From: an uncultured Actinomycetes bacterium
Lineage (GTDB): Bacteria; Actinomycetota; Actinomycetes; Nanopelagicales; Nanopelagicaceae
Direction: 5' to 3'
Assembly (NCBI GenBank): GCA_937876245.1
Contig: CALEGP010000016.1
Location: 1-64,000 of the forward strand
Length of the DNA stretch: 64,000 bases
A program made the translations under genes and the position numbers. The notes beneath the pieces were generated by a model. The model was given only the letters and a program-made list of their open reading frames with translations, made no database searches and was not told the origin of the DNA. Positions 1 to 10,465 of this stretch are shown in pieces. Each line of letters begins with the position of its first letter. Position 1 is the stretch's first letter.

Positions 1-48
1 AACCTTCTGATCCGTAGTCAGATGCTCTATCCGTTGAGCTACAAGCGC
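1..48 (-). tRNA. tRNA-Arg(ACG), 3' part cut by window edge
   Basis: Reverse complement GCGCTTGTAGCTCAACGGATAGAGCATCTGACTACGGATCAGAAGGTT; D-arm GCTC/GAGC, anticodon stem TCTGA/TCAGA, loop CTACGGA. Confidence 0.9.
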
Positions 49-74
49 AGGTCGTGCTGGGAAATACTACCCGC

Positions 75-1394
75 TTATAAAGATTGCCCCAAACGCAGTA
101 ACTCGGAGATAGAAACCACTTTAACTCTTGGCTTACTGCGGGCCTCTCCGGCCAATATTTCGGCACCATTAATCCGGCTCCAATATTGCTGGTCAACCAC
201 TTTGTGATTACTTGCTAAAAGTTCTGAAATATCGCCCCCTATTTTTGGGCTCTTTAAATCTCCAATTAGTAACTCGACAACTTCTGCAGCATCGCTTTTA
301 TTTGTTCCTATTACTCCAGACGGTCCACGTTTCGCCCAACCAACTACATACATATTTGTTCCGATTACTCGACCATCAACATTCTTGATTTTTCCTTTTT
401 CAAAAGTGATTCCGTTTAGCTCTAGAGGTTCGTAACCAATAGCTGAAATAACCAAGTCACAAGCAATCGTATAAGTTTTCCCAGTATCAACAACTTTATT
501 TCCCTGAACTTTATTTATTCCAAAAGTAATTCCTTCAACCTTTTCACTGCCTATTATTTCCTTTGGACTAAGCAAGAATTGAAAGTGAAGAGATCTTTCG
601 TTCCCAGCTTTCGGCATCTCCGCAATTGCCCGCATGGCATCCAAGTTACTGCGAACACTCTTTTCTATTTCACCACTCGCTTCTGCCCGTTTACTTGCCT
701 CATCAATTGCTGATGCCTCAATAATGACATCGGTATGTTCTAGCTTGGGAAGATCGCGTAATTCCGGTGAAGTAAATGCTGCGAATTCGGCGCCCCGTCG
801 CGCACTTATAACTACTTTACGGATTGTGCTCTCGTGGAATTTTGCGAGCGCATGGTCTGTCGTATCTGTTTCATCTAATTCTTTAGGATCAATTGCAAGG
901 ATTCGTGCACAGTCCATAGCAACATTACCGGCGCCAATTACCACTGCAACTTTGCCTGATAGGTCAACTTCGAAGTTTGCGAAATCAGGATGGCCGTTGT
1001 ACCAGGGAACAAATTCTGCGGCAGAAATTGAATTTCTCAATTCTTCGCCAGGGATTCCTAGTTTTCTACCTATTGCCGAACCCGTCGCCATGATCACTGC
1101 GTCATATCGCTCTGTCAGGCCATCTATTGAGACGTCCTTGCCTAATTCAACATTTCCAAAAAGCCGAAAATTTGGGTCGGACGCAATTTTCTCGAACACT
1201 TTTGCCACTGTTTTTATTTTTGGATGATCAGGGGCAACACCAGAGCGAACAAGTCCCCAAGGAGTTGGAAGCCTTTCAATCATGTCTATGGCAAAAGTCA
1301 ACTCTTCAGTTACTGAATTTTGAAGAGCCTGGGCGGCAAAATAACCTGCCGGTCCCGCACCGATAATTGCTACTTTATAAAGTGGCACTTGCAC
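75..1394 (-). CDS. fprA: Ferredoxin/adrenodoxin-type NADP reductase (FprA-like)
   Basis: ORF 439 aa; VAIIGAGPAGYFAAQAL, ERLPTPWGLVRSGVAPDHPKIK, VVIGAGNVAMDCARIL. Confidence 0.9.
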   Translation of the reverse strand: MQVPLYKVAIIGAGPAGYFAAQALQNSVTEELTFAIDMIERLPTPWGLVRSGVAPDHPKIKTVAKVFEKIASDPNFRLFGNVELGKDVSIDGLTERYDAVIMATGSAIGRKLGIPGEELRNSISAAEFVPWYNGHPDFANFEVDLSGKVAVVIGAGNVAMDCARILAIDPKELDETDTTDHALAKFHESTIRKVVISARRGAEFAAFTSPELRDLPKLEHTDVIIEASAIDEASKRAEASGEIEKSVRSNLDAMRAIAEMPKAGNERSLHFQFLLSPKEIIGSEKVEGITFGINKVQGNKVVDTGKTYTIACDLVISAIGYEPLELNGITFEKGKIKNVDGRVIGTNMYVVGWAKRGPSGVIGTNKSDAAEVVELLIGDLKSPKIGGDISELLASNHKVVDQQYWSRINGAEILAGEARSKPRVKVVSISELLRLGQSL

Positions 1395-1415
1395 TCCTAA
1401 GGTAAATAAAACTGG

Positions 1416-1504
1416 CGGAGACGAGGAGATTTGAACTCCTGAAGGGTTTAACCCCTTACCTCGTTAGCAGTGAGGCGCACTCGACCGGGCTATGCGACGT
1501 CTCC
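1416..1504 (-). tRNA. tRNA-Ser(GCT)
   Basis: Reverse complement GGAGACGTCGCATAGCCCGGTCGAGTGCGCCTCACTGCTAACGAGG...GGAGTTCAAATCTCCTCGTCTCCG; acceptor stem GGAGACG/CGTCTCC, long variable arm. Confidence 0.93.
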
Positions 1505-1526
1505 AAGTACTTGCCAAGTCTAGCGT

Positions 1527-1854
1527 CTAAGCCGACAAGCCTGAACAAGCTGGCTTTGGCCCGCCATTGGGATTTCCGTATCGATGGTAGGTGATGGAAA
1601 CCGACTGCTCAAGAAGCCATCGTGGTACTTCAATATCGCCTCTTTGAGAAATACTTCGGCGATCCACGGAGATTCCTCGAAGCAGCATCTCGTAAATTGG
1701 CGGATTGCTCGAAGCAAGCCAACGAACTCGTGAAAATTCTGCTTCACCGATAGCTATATCGGTTGCGAAGCTTCTCTGATTCTTCCATTAAATCTTTACT
1801 TCGCTTTATTGCCTCTTGTGACAACGAATCTAGTGTTGGGTCCGTCAAGAACAT
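1527..1854 (-). pseudogene. Small ORF disrupted by an apparent +1 frameshift (hypothetical protein, ~109 aa if joined)
   Basis: Manual translation: MFLTDPTLDSLSQEAIKRSKDLMEESEKLRNRYSYR* in one frame; ...ATDIAIGEAEFSRVRWLASSNPPIYEMLLRGISVDRRSISQRGDIEVPRWLLEQSVSITYHRYGNPNGGPKPACSGLSA* in the next frame. Confidence 0.5.
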
Positions 1855-1887
1855 AGCGATATTGAATCACGCTTCTCGAGCACTAAT

Positions 1888-2505
1888 TCACTTAAATTTG
1901 ATTTTATTTGATGCTCGATCGGCGGTTGAGTCAATGAATTTTGCGTTCGAATCGTCCGAGCGCCAAACCCACGCCTCCGCTTCTTCTGGGGTTTTCCCAA
2001 ATTCGATATGCCTTGCGATTAATCTTGGAATGCGAATTTGATCATCGACTTCAATGAACCATGTGTAATCAAGTAGTTCAAAAAGCCCATCCCACCCATG
2101 CTCCCTTGAGAATAGATAGTTCCCTTCGATCACTATCACTCTGGCCGATTTTCGAACTACACCCTCGTCTTGCACCGAAGCTTCGATTTCGCGATGAAAA
2201 ATTGGGAATGGGTGTTCTGCTTCGGTCTCATTCTTTACTCGTTTCAACAATGCAATCAAAGACACTGGGTCAAAAGTGTCTGGTGCGCCCTTTGTGTCAC
2301 GTTTTCCTAATTCAATGAGAGTCTCATTGCTTAAGTGGTACCCATCCATTGGAATTACGCAGACTAAATCGGGACTAAATTCACTTGCGATTTGCTCCAC
2401 CACAGTTGATTTTCCAGCCGCTGGTTTTCCTACGATTCCAATAATCGCCCTTCTAGTATCAGAATTTAGGATTTGCCTTATTTGTTTAAAAAGCTCTGAA
2501 GTCAT
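1888..2505 (-). CDS. P-loop nucleoside/nucleotide kinase family protein (uridine kinase/PanK-like)
   Basis: GIVGKPAAGKST Walker A, PMDGYHLSN, FPIFHREIE, VIVIEGNYLF. Confidence 0.8.
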   Translation of the reverse strand: MTSELFKQIRQILNSDTRRAIIGIVGKPAAGKSTVVEQIASEFSPDLVCVIPMDGYHLSNETLIELGKRDTKGAPDTFDPVSLIALLKRVKNETEAEHPFPIFHREIEASVQDEGVVRKSARVIVIEGNYLFSREHGWDGLFELLDYTWFIEVDDQIRIPRLIARHIEFGKTPEEAEAWVWRSDDSNAKFIDSTADRASNKIKFK

Positions 2506-2570
2506 CCAGGAAATATATCAAATTCGACGGAGCAATAGAACTATTTCAAGCGAGCAGTTAGGCTAGAACT

Positions 2571-4007
2571 ATGACGAAAGAAAAAGATGGCAGCCGTAAA
2601 TATGATGCTGCCAATCCCAAGCCACTAGCAGATTTTATGGCTACAGGATGGGCACCAACCCCTCTTGAAGGGATCCTTCCTAGTAAAGTGTTGCCCTATT
2701 GTGCAATCAGAATTAAGAAGTTATCTGAAAAATATCTGGCTAAGCGGATCGTCATACCTGCCGGTGGTTACAAAGTCAGAAGTAATGATACGGATTATAG
2801 ATTTCGCCCGCATTCAGCCTTTTCTTATTTCACTGGAATAACCGGCAGCGATGCGGTGCCTGACTCGGTATTAATTCTCGAACCTAATTCATCCGGTCAT
2901 GATGCTCTCTTATTTATTCATCCCCGGTCACCTAGGGACAGTTCTGAATTTTATCGAGATGCAAAGCATGGCGAGTTTTGGGTCGGCCGGCGAATGACTT
3001 TGGAAGAGACCCAGATCCGCTATGGAATTGCTGTTAGGCACATTGAGGATTTGTCGAGCTTTCTAAGTGATAAAAAACCAGCTATTTCTATAAGCGGAGA
3101 AAATGAAGTAGTGGACAAGTTAATTAAAATGGCAGCTGATGAGCAATCTGAATTCTTATCCTATCTTTCAGAAATTAGATTGATTAAAGACTCATTTGAA
3201 ATTTCAGAAATGCAGAAAGCTGTGGATGCAACGAACCGTGGATTCTCGGACATGGTGCGCGTTTTTAAAGCGGCCACCGAGAAACAGCGGGGTGAGAGAA
3301 TTATTGAGTCCGCATTTTTTGGTCGAGCTCGGTTAGAAGGAAATGATTTGGGTTATGACACTATCGCTGCTGCAGGATCACACGCATGTGTTTTGCATTG
3401 GATCAGAAATGACGGTGAAGTAAAGAATGGTGACTTAATTTTAATTGATGCTGGAGTGGAAGTTGATTCCTTGTACACCGCTGACATAACTCGAACCTTG
3501 CCTATAAATGGGAAATTTAGCGAAGCCCAAAGAAAGATCTATACCTTGGTTTATGAATCACAGAAAGCTGGCTTTGCTGCTGTGAAACCGGGTGCAAGAT
3601 TTAAGGATATAACCACGGCATCTCATGCGGTTTTGGCAAAGGGACTCGAAGAAATGGGCGTTCTTCCTGTTACTGCTGAAGAATCCTTGAAGCCTGAAGT
3701 TGGTTTACATCGGCGCTGGACGGTGCATGGCGTGAGCCACATGCTTGGTATTGATGTTCATGATTGCAATGATGCACGGAAAGAACAATATGCTGAGGGA
3801 ATTTTAGAAGCTGGGATGATCCTCACAGTCGAACCTGGTCTCTACATTCAACCTGACGATGAACTTTTTCCAATCGAATATCGTGGCATTGGAGTACGAA
3901 TTGAAGATGATGTCCTGGTAACTGAAACAGGATGCCGAGTGCTTTCAAATAAATTGCCAAGTCATCCAGATGAGGTAGAGGTTTGGCTCGCTAAACTAAT
4001 TGGCTAA
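2571..4007 (+). CDS. pepP: Aminopeptidase P family protein (Xaa-Pro aminopeptidase)
   Basis: LILIDAGVEVDSLYTADITRT metal ligands, HGVSHMLGIDVHD, ILTVEPGLYI. Confidence 0.9.
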   Translation: MTKEKDGSRKYDAANPKPLADFMATGWAPTPLEGILPSKVLPYCAIRIKKLSEKYLAKRIVIPAGGYKVRSNDTDYRFRPHSAFSYFTGITGSDAVPDSVLILEPNSSGHDALLFIHPRSPRDSSEFYRDAKHGEFWVGRRMTLEETQIRYGIAVRHIEDLSSFLSDKKPAISISGENEVVDKLIKMAADEQSEFLSYLSEIRLIKDSFEISEMQKAVDATNRGFSDMVRVFKAATEKQRGERIIESAFFGRARLEGNDLGYDTIAAAGSHACVLHWIRNDGEVKNGDLILIDAGVEVDSLYTADITRTLPINGKFSEAQRKIYTLVYESQKAGFAAVKPGARFKDITTASHAVLAKGLEEMGVLPVTAEESLKPEVGLHRRWTVHGVSHMLGIDVHDCNDARKEQYAEGILEAGMILTVEPGLYIQPDDELFPIEYRGIGVRIEDDVLVTETGCRVLSNKLPSHPDEVEVWLAKLIG

Positions 4008-4009
4008 TT

Positions 4010-4348
4010 TTAATTAACTAGCTGCAGGCCACACCAGGCCGCTAATAGGCCAAAGATCAGTGAAGCGCTCACATTAATTATTAGGTCCTTATAGCGGCGC
4101 AATTCGTAGGCAAGATATAGGTCCAGAATGAAAGTCGACCACGTAGTGAATGCGCCAGCAAATCCGATTGCGATCAAATCGCGAACCTGCTCGGAGGACT
4201 TAAAGGTAAGGCCAATTAGGAAAGAGCCAAGAATATTTACTGTGAATGTGCCAAGTGGTTTAGTTGTAAAGCGACGAAGATACTGATCTAGCGCATAACG
4301 CGCAGGAGCTCCGATTGCGGCACCTGCTATTACGAAAAGAGTATTCAC
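4010..4348 (-). CDS. crcB: CrcB-family fluoride channel subunit
   Basis: GAPARYALDQYL, GTFTVNILGSFLIG, GFAGAFTTWSTF. Confidence 0.88.
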   Translation of the reverse strand: MNTLFVIAGAAIGAPARYALDQYLRRFTTKPLGTFTVNILGSFLIGLTFKSSEQVRDLIAIGFAGAFTTWSTFILDLYLAYELRRYKDLIINVSASLIFGLLAAWCGLQLVN

Positions 4349-4698
4349 TGCCGCACCGGAATTATTTTTCTGGCAAGGGGAAGAACTGCTGCGACTATCG
4401 CCAGACTCAAAACTAACGTAGTTATTACGTAAAGCCCTCCATCTTGCGCTGGCTCAATTGAATGAATTGCCAGCGCTGAAAACGTTGTCAGCCCGGAACA
4501 AAATCCAGGAAGAAGAAACAAACGCATCTCAACCGTTCCATGGCGCTCCATCAAAACTAAAAGCGCCGAAGCTAGGGCCACTCCAATTAAATTTGCCGCC
4601 AGAGTTCCACTACGTTCCGAGGGCAGAAAAATTCCAATTCCGAATCGAATGAGAGTTCCTGCTACTCCGCCAAAAGAGACTAGTAGCAGTGGGTTCAT
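4345..4698 (-). CDS. crcB: CrcB-family fluoride channel subunit (second)
   Basis: GGVAGTLIRFGIG, GTLAANLIGVALAS, GFCSGLTTFSAL; overlaps downstream crcB by 4 nt. Confidence 0.87.
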   Translation of the reverse strand: MNPLLLVSFGGVAGTLIRFGIGIFLPSERSGTLAANLIGVALASALLVLMERHGTVEMRLFLLPGFCSGLTTFSALAIHSIEPAQDGGLYVITTLVLSLAIVAAVLPLARKIIPVRQ

Positions 4699-4701
4699 GT
4701 A

Positions 4702-5463
4702 TTAAACAATACCCTCGCGTTTGCGAATTTTGGCACCAAGCCAGCGAACTGGATCATATTTCACGTCCACAACTCGTTCTTTCATAGGAATTATCGCGTT
4801 ATCTGTAATTCGAATATGTTCTGGGCAAACCTCAGTGCAACATTTTGTGATGTTACACATTCCAAGCCCATGTTCTTCTTGAGCTTTTTGCTTGCGATTC
4901 TTAAGGCGGTCAAGAGGGTGCATATCAAGTTCAGCAATACGAATAAAGAATCTCGGGCCAGCAAATGATTTCTTATTTTCTTCATGGTCACGAACTACGT
5001 GGCAAACATCCTGGCATAAGAAACATTCGATGCACTTACGAAATTCTTGACTTCGCTCGACATCAACTTGTGCCATACGGGCCTCTCCCGGTTTGAGTTC
5101 GGCTGGATGCTCATAAGAAGGAATTTCCATTGCTTTCTTGTAGTTAAAAGAGACATCGGTTACCAAATCTTTAATTACAGGAAATGCCCGAAGTGGCGTA
5201 ATTGTTATCTCTTCATCTTCAGGAAATGATGCAACTTGCGTCATGCAAGCTAGCCGTGGCTTTCCGTTAATTTCCATCGAGCAAGAACCACACTTGCCCG
5301 CTTTGCAGTTCCATCGGACTGCAAGATCACCCATTTGAGTAGCCTGCACTCGATGAATTACGTCAAGCACTACTTCACCTTCATTAACCTCTACTTCGAC
5401 GTTTTTGAGACCTCCATCAGTGGCATCACCGCGCCAAATTCTTAACTTAAGTTTGCGTGACAT
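4702..5463 (-). CDS. sdhB: Succinate dehydrogenase/fumarate reductase iron-sulfur subunit
   Basis: RWNCKAGKCGSCSMEINGKPRLAC, CIECFLCQDVCHV, MCNITKCCTEVCPEHI. Confidence 0.93.
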   Translation of the reverse strand: MSRKLKLRIWRGDATDGGLKNVEVEVNEGEVVLDVIHRVQATQMGDLAVRWNCKAGKCGSCSMEINGKPRLACMTQVASFPEDEEITITPLRAFPVIKDLVTDVSFNYKKAMEIPSYEHPAELKPGEARMAQVDVERSQEFRKCIECFLCQDVCHVVRDHEENKKSFAGPRFFIRIAELDMHPLDRLKNRKQKAQEEHGLGMCNITKCCTEVCPEHIRITDNAIIPMKERVVDVKYDPVRWLGAKIRKREGIV

Positions 5464-7346
5464 TAGTTAGAACCACCCTTCACAATTTCTTCTTGCGTCA
5501 TGTACTTCTCAAGTTCATGTACGTCAAATAGTTCAAATAGCTCTTTAGAAAGTGTTACCAACGGCTGGGCCTTAACATTTACTTTGTTGCCATCAAAATT
5601 AGAAACGTGATTGACTTGACGCCATTTTGAATTCATGCCTGGGAAATCATCACGGGTATGACCGCCTCGAGATTCTTCGCGGAGTAGCGCAGATTTTGCA
5701 GTACTTTCTGCAACCAGCAACATATTGTCTAGGTCGAAAGCTAAGTGGAAACCAGGATTAAATTTTCGGTCTCCGACAACGGCAACATTGGCGCTGCGAG
5801 CACGAATTGTCGCAATCTTTTCAATCGCTTCTTCAACTTCCTTACCGGTTCGAATGATTCCTACTAAGTTGTGAGTGACTTCCTGAAGCTCGGCATGAAG
5901 AGAATATGCATTCTCCCCGCCGGTTTTAGTAAATGGCGCCTCGATCCTTGCAGCAGCAGCAGCTATGGCCGAATCCGAAACTGATGATCCTGAATTATTC
6001 TTTACATAAGCTGCAGCGCCCATTCCTGCACGACGGCCAAATACCAAGAGGTCGGATAAAGAATTACCGCCTAAGCGATTAGAGCCGTGCATTCCTCCAG
6101 CAACTTCTCCTGCGGCAAAGAGGCCCGGAACACCGACAGCTGCGGCAGTATCTGGTTCAACCTCAACGCCGCCCATGACGTAGTGACAGGTAGGACCGAC
6201 TTCCATGGCCTCCTTAGTTATATCAACTCCAGCAAGTTCAAAGAATTGGTGCCACATTGAAGGTAGGCGCTTTTTAATAACTTCGGCTGGTAAGCGCTTA
6301 GAAACATCGAGAAAAACACCGCCATGTTGCGTGCCTCGCCCTGCTTTAACTTCAGAATTTATTGCGCGAGCAACCTCATCGCGAGGTAAGAGTTCAGGTG
6401 GGCGTCGATTGTTATCTTGATCTAGATACCAGCGATCTGCTTCCTCCTCATTATCGGCATACATCTCTTTGAAAACGCTTGGGATGTACTTAAACATGAA
6501 GCGTTCACCGAGTGAGTTTGTGAGAATTCCGCCTTCACCACGTACTGATTCTGTAACTAAAATTCCGCGTACAGAAGGTGGCCAGACCATTCCCGTAGGA
6601 TGAAATTGTAAGAATTCCATGTCAATTAAGTTCGCGCCAGATTTAAGGGCAAGGGCATGGCCATCGCCGGTGCCCTCCCAAGAGTTAGAAGTAATTTTAA
6701 AAGTTTTCCCAACGCCACCTGTAGCAATAATTACTGCCGGAGCCTCGAATAAAACTTCATTACCGTTTTCTCGCCAGTATCCATATGCGCCAGCAATTTT
6801 ATTTCCTTCTTTAAGAATTTCCGTAATGGTTAATTCCGCAAAAACTTTGATATGGCTTTCAGCATCGCCATTTTCTTTTGCATCGATTTGTTGCAAAGCA
6901 ACAATCCGTTGTTGCATCGTACGAATTAACTCAAGTCCAGTGCGATCTCCAACGTGAGCTAGGCGGGGGTATTCATGGCCACCAAAGTTACGTTGACTAA
7001 TTTTTCCTTCTTTAGTGCGATCAAATAACGCGCCCCACACCTCAAGTTCCCAGATTCGATCTGGGGACTCTTTGGCATGTAGTTCAGCCATTCGGTAGTT
7101 ATTTAGGAACTTTCCACCGCGCATTGTGTCGCGAAAGTGCACTTGCCAGTTGTCCTTATCATTAACATTTCCCATTGATGCCGCAGCACCGCCTTCTGCC
7201 ATAACGGTATGAGCTTTGCCAAATAGTGATTTGCACACAATGGCAACTCGAAGACCTGCCTCGCGCGCTTCAACTGCAGCACGAAGACCTGCGCCACCTG
7301 CGCCAATTACAACGACGTCATACCTATGTTTTTCAAGGGTTTTCAT
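5463..7346 (-). CDS. sdhA: Succinate dehydrogenase/fumarate reductase flavoprotein subunit
   Basis: DVVVIGAGGAGLRAAVEAREAGL, FHPTGMVWPPSVRGILVTESVRGEGG, RLGGNSLSDLLVFGRRAG. Confidence 0.95.
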   Translation of the reverse strand: MKTLEKHRYDVVVIGAGGAGLRAAVEAREAGLRVAIVCKSLFGKAHTVMAEGGAAASMGNVNDKDNWQVHFRDTMRGGKFLNNYRMAELHAKESPDRIWELEVWGALFDRTKEGKISQRNFGGHEYPRLAHVGDRTGLELIRTMQQRIVALQQIDAKENGDAESHIKVFAELTITEILKEGNKIAGAYGYWRENGNEVLFEAPAVIIATGGVGKTFKITSNSWEGTGDGHALALKSGANLIDMEFLQFHPTGMVWPPSVRGILVTESVRGEGGILTNSLGERFMFKYIPSVFKEMYADNEEEADRWYLDQDNNRRPPELLPRDEVARAINSEVKAGRGTQHGGVFLDVSKRLPAEVIKKRLPSMWHQFFELAGVDITKEAMEVGPTCHYVMGGVEVEPDTAAAVGVPGLFAAGEVAGGMHGSNRLGGNSLSDLLVFGRRAGMGAAAYVKNNSGSSVSDSAIAAAAARIEAPFTKTGGENAYSLHAELQEVTHNLVGIIRTGKEVEEAIEKIATIRARSANVAVVGDRKFNPGFHLAFDLDNMLLVAESTAKSALLREESRGGHTRDDFPGMNSKWRQVNHVSNFDGNKVNVKAQPLVTLSKELFELFDVHELEKYMTQEEIVKGGSN

Positions 7347-7358
7347 TGGTTTCTCTCT

Positions 7359-8159
7359 TTAGAATAAGTAGAAGTTAGTCCAGGCGCCAGATGCAACTTG
7401 GCGAACATAGATATCGGCGAACGCAACTGCAAAAAGTGAGATCCAAGCGAAGGTAGGGTGCTTGTGATTTAAAATCGAAACCCAGGTCCAAGCCTTGTAG
7501 CGAATTGGGTGCTTTGAAAAATGCTTCAGGCGGCCACCAATTGTGTGGCGACAGGTGTGACAAGAAAGAGAGTACATCCAAAGCATTGATGCGCTAAAGA
7601 GTAAGACTAAAGTTCCGACACTTAAATGACCCCATTGTTTCTCTGGATTCCTAAGAGCCAAAATTGCGTCATATGTAAGTATCACGTTAAAAACTAAGCC
7701 CGCATAAAAAAACCAGCGGTGAGCATTTTGAATAATTAGCGGAGCGCGAGTTTCGCCAGTATATTTTTCATGTGGTTCAGCGACTGCGCAGGCAGGTGGG
7801 GAGAACCAAAATGACCGGTAATAAGCCTTGCGGTAGTAGTAGCAAGTCATTCGGAAACCAAGAGGAAATATTAAAATAAATAAAGCTGGCGATATTCCGA
7901 TTCCAAAGTACTTATTATTGAATGGTTGTCCTAAAAGTGATGAGCCCTCAATGCATGCTGTCGTAAGACACGGTGAATAAAATGGTGAAATTAGTGGTTC
8001 TGCAAAGTAATACTTATTTTCGAATGCTCGGAAGGTCGCATAGATAACGAAACTAAATAGAACGGTAAAAGTAATCGCTGGTTGCAACCACCAACGATCG
8101 GTTCTAAGAGTTCGTTCTTTTATCTTTGCTCGGGATGAAGAAAATACGCCAGTAGCCAT
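7359..8159 (-). CDS. sdhC: Succinate dehydrogenase cytochrome b / membrane anchor subunit
   Basis: 266 aa multi-TM protein with conserved His residues (SLSCHTCRHTIGG), directly upstream of sdhA. Confidence 0.75.
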   Translation of the reverse strand: MATGVFSSSRAKIKERTLRTDRWWLQPAITFTVLFSFVIYATFRAFENKYYFAEPLISPFYSPCLTTACIEGSSLLGQPFNNKYFGIGISPALFILIFPLGFRMTCYYYRKAYYRSFWFSPPACAVAEPHEKYTGETRAPLIIQNAHRWFFYAGLVFNVILTYDAILALRNPEKQWGHLSVGTLVLLFSASMLWMYSLSCHTCRHTIGGRLKHFSKHPIRYKAWTWVSILNHKHPTFAWISLFAVAFADIYVRQVASGAWTNFYLF

Positions 8160-8197
8160 AGGGTCATTTTGGTCGGCTATTTGAATCTATGCCAGGT

Positions 8198-8213
8198 CCA
8201 TATCCCTATATGG
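8198..8213. promoter_or_regulatory. Inverted repeat CCATAT-CCCT-ATATGG upstream of sdhC (possible operator)
   Basis: Perfect 6-bp arms ~40 bp upstream of the sdhC start. Confidence 0.35.
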
Positions 8214-8253
8214 GTTATGAAATCCCCCACACGCTTAAAATCAATAAAAATGG

Positions 8254-8336
8254 CGGAGGGCGTGGGATTTGAACCCACGAAACTTTCGTTTGCCGGTTTT
8301 CAAGACCGGTGCACTCGGCCGCTATGCGAGCCCTCC
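8254..8336 (-). tRNA. tRNA-Ser(TGA)
   Basis: Reverse complement GGAGGGCTCGCATAGCGGCCGAGTGCACCGGTCTTGAAAACCGG...GGGTTCAAATCCCACGCCCTCCG. Confidence 0.93.
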
Positions 8337-8361
8337 GTGGGCAAACTTACCCTTTAAATAG

Positions 8362-9189
8362 TTAAGCGGGCAATTCCAGAAGAGCCTCGATCACGATTGC
8401 CACACCGTCATGATGGTGGGCGTCGGCCACAAACTTTGCATGTTTTGGGCCATCGGGATGGCCATCTGACATTGCCCAAGATCGCTGCGCCCACTGCAGC
8501 ATCGAGAAATCATTGGGGTTATCACCAAAGCTAACGCAATCAGCACTTGTTAACCCAGCCCGTTCGGCCATCTTTGCAAGCGTTTGGCCCTTACTAACTC
8601 CCAGGGCAGATATTTCAATCAGTGACTCATTTGCATTTGAATGGGTGAAGTTGGCAATGCTCCCCAACTCTCTACTTGAAATCTCTAGCATTTGATCCGA
8701 AGTAAATTCATTATTTTCACGATTGCCACATCTAGCTAGCATCTTGAAAGCAGGTTGCGTCATGCGCTCTTCAATTTTTGTCACACCAATGTTATCTAGC
8801 CCGATATCCCACTTTGTCATGTATTCGCTTTCACGATGGAATTCATCACCATATTCAATTGCAAAATTTATTCCTGGAAGGTGTTTGCGTAATTTGCCAA
8901 TAATTTCTAGTTGGATATCGACTGGCATTAACCATTGTTCGAGTACTTTTTCATTCATCAAGTCATACAAAATTGCGCCGTTCGCGCAGATAGCATTTCC
9001 GAAACCAAAGGCATCGCGAATTTCTCTCATCCAACGAGGAGGCCTCCCAGTAATAAAAAAGATTTCAATTCCAAGTTGGTGTGCCTTAGTAAAAGCTGAA
9101 ATGGTCCGATCTGAAACTGGGCCGAGATAAGGAACGATCGTTCCATCTAGATCAGTCGCAATCAATTTTGGACGATTACCTGAAATCAT
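8362..9189 (-). CDS. HAD superfamily (Cof-type) hydrolase
   Basis: [39 protein letters not shown]. Confidence 0.88.
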   Translation of the reverse strand: MISGNRPKLIATDLDGTIVPYLGPVSDRTISAFTKAHQLGIEIFFITGRPPRWMREIRDAFGFGNAICANGAILYDLMNEKVLEQWLMPVDIQLEIIGKLRKHLPGINFAIEYGDEFHRESEYMTKWDIGLDNIGVTKIEERMTQPAFKMLARCGNRENNEFTSDQMLEISSRELGSIANFTHSNANESLIEISALGVSKGQTLAKMAERAGLTSADCVSFGDNPNDFSMLQWAQRSWAMSDGHPDGPKHAKFVADAHHHDGVAIVIEALLELPA

Positions 9190-10451
9190 AAAGTTGGCAC
9201 CAAGGCATCGACGCCCAAAAATGGACGAAGCGCCATTGGAACATTAACTGATCCATCTTTATTCTGGTGATTTTCAAGTATGGCGACGATCATTCTTGGT
9301 ACGGCAACTAGGGTGCCATTAAGTGTTGCTACAGGCTTGGTTGCGCCCTCTTCGCGATACCTAATATTTAGGCGGCGTGCTTGAAATTCAGTGCAGTTTG
9401 AAGTGCTTGTGACTTCACGGTAGGCGCCCTGTGTCGGAATCCAAGCCTCACAATCAAATTTGCGTACGGCACTTGCGCCAAGGTCACCAGAAGCAACATC
9501 AATAACCCTGAATGGAATTTCCATCGCTTTTAAGAAGTCTTTCTCCCACTCGAGTAGGCGTAAATGCTCGGCTTTTGCATCCTCTGGTTTAATAAATGAA
9601 AACATTTCAACTTTATCAAATTGATGAACTCGGATAATCCCCCGAGTATCCTTACCGTATGTTCCTGCCTCGCGGCGGAAGCAAGATGAATAACCCGCAT
9701 ATCTGATCGGTAAATTTTCGACGATTTCATCCATGTGATAAGCCGCCAATGGAACTTCACTTGTTCCGACCAAATAAACATCGTCCTCTTCTAAATGATA
9801 AACATTTTCTGCAGCTTGTCCGAGAAATCCAGTTCCTTCCATCGCCGCGGGATTAACCAGCACGGGTGGAATAACTGGGATAAAGCCAGCCTTTACCGCA
9901 GATGAGATTGCAAAATTTACAAGGGCAAATTCCAACATAGCGCCCGGGCCCGTTAGGTAATAGGAGCGAGAACCTGCAACTTTTGCCCCGCGCTCAGTGT
10001 CTATCGCTTTAAGAATTTTACCTATTTCAACATGGTCTTTAGGTTCAAAACCTTCGCCGACAAAGTCTCGTGGCTTTCCAATCTCCTCAATCACTATAAA
10101 GTCTTCTTCGCCACCGACAGGTGCTTCGAGGTCAATAGCATTTGATATTCTTAAGAGCAGCTCGCGAGCGCTTGTCTCTAACTCCCCACGTTTGGCATCT
10201 GCCGCTTTCACGCGATTCGCTAACTCTTTTGCATTCTCTAGAAGCGCGGCTTTCTCCTCGCCCTTAGCAGCCCCTACGGCTTTAGAAAGTATGTTCTGTT
10301 CAGCACGCAATTTTTCGAATTCACTAATTGCTTGACGGCTTACCTCGTCAGCTTTCAGCAGTAGGTCCACAACAGCGACATCCTCACCACGAACTTTTTG
10401 TGAATGACGAATTGCTTCAGGGTTTTCCCGGAGGGTTTTTAAATCAATCAC
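9186..10451 (-). CDS. serS: Seryl-tRNA synthetase
   Basis: [64 protein letters not shown]. Confidence 0.97.
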   Translation of the reverse strand: MIDLKTLRENPEAIRHSQKVRGEDVAVVDLLLKADEVSRQAISEFEKLRAEQNILSKAVGAAKGEEKAALLENAKELANRVKAADAKRGELETSARELLLRISNAIDLEAPVGGEEDFIVIEEIGKPRDFVGEGFEPKDHVEIGKILKAIDTERGAKVAGSRSYYLTGPGAMLEFALVNFAISSAVKAGFIPVIPPVLVNPAAMEGTGFLGQAAENVYHLEEDDVYLVGTSEVPLAAYHMDEIVENLPIRYAGYSSCFRREAGTYGKDTRGIIRVHQFDKVEMFSFIKPEDAKAEHLRLLEWEKDFLKAMEIPFRVIDVASGDLGASAVRKFDCEAWIPTQGAYREVTSTSNCTEFQARRLNIRYREEGATKPVATLNGTLVAVPRMIVAILENHQNKDGSVNVPMALRPFLGVDALVPTL

Positions 10452-10465
10452 GTGTGCAAGCCTAT

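Noticed and set aside
634-1227. Long antisense ORF in the ORF track (197 aa) opposite fprA, and similar shadow ORFs throughout
   Set aside because: Lies fully inside a confident gene on the other strand; compositionally a shadow frame without recognisable motifs. The same applies to the other nested ORFs such as 15484..15957, 25880..26578 and 30565..31056.
1520-1747. 75-aa ORF MKQNFHEFVGLL...
   Set aside because: Shadow frame of the better-looking frame-disrupted gene at 1527..1854.
1735-1760. Programmed +1 frameshift (prfB-like) at CGG-TGA
   Set aside because: No upstream Shine-Dalgarno-like stimulator or CTT-TGA-C signature; an indel or pseudogene is simpler.
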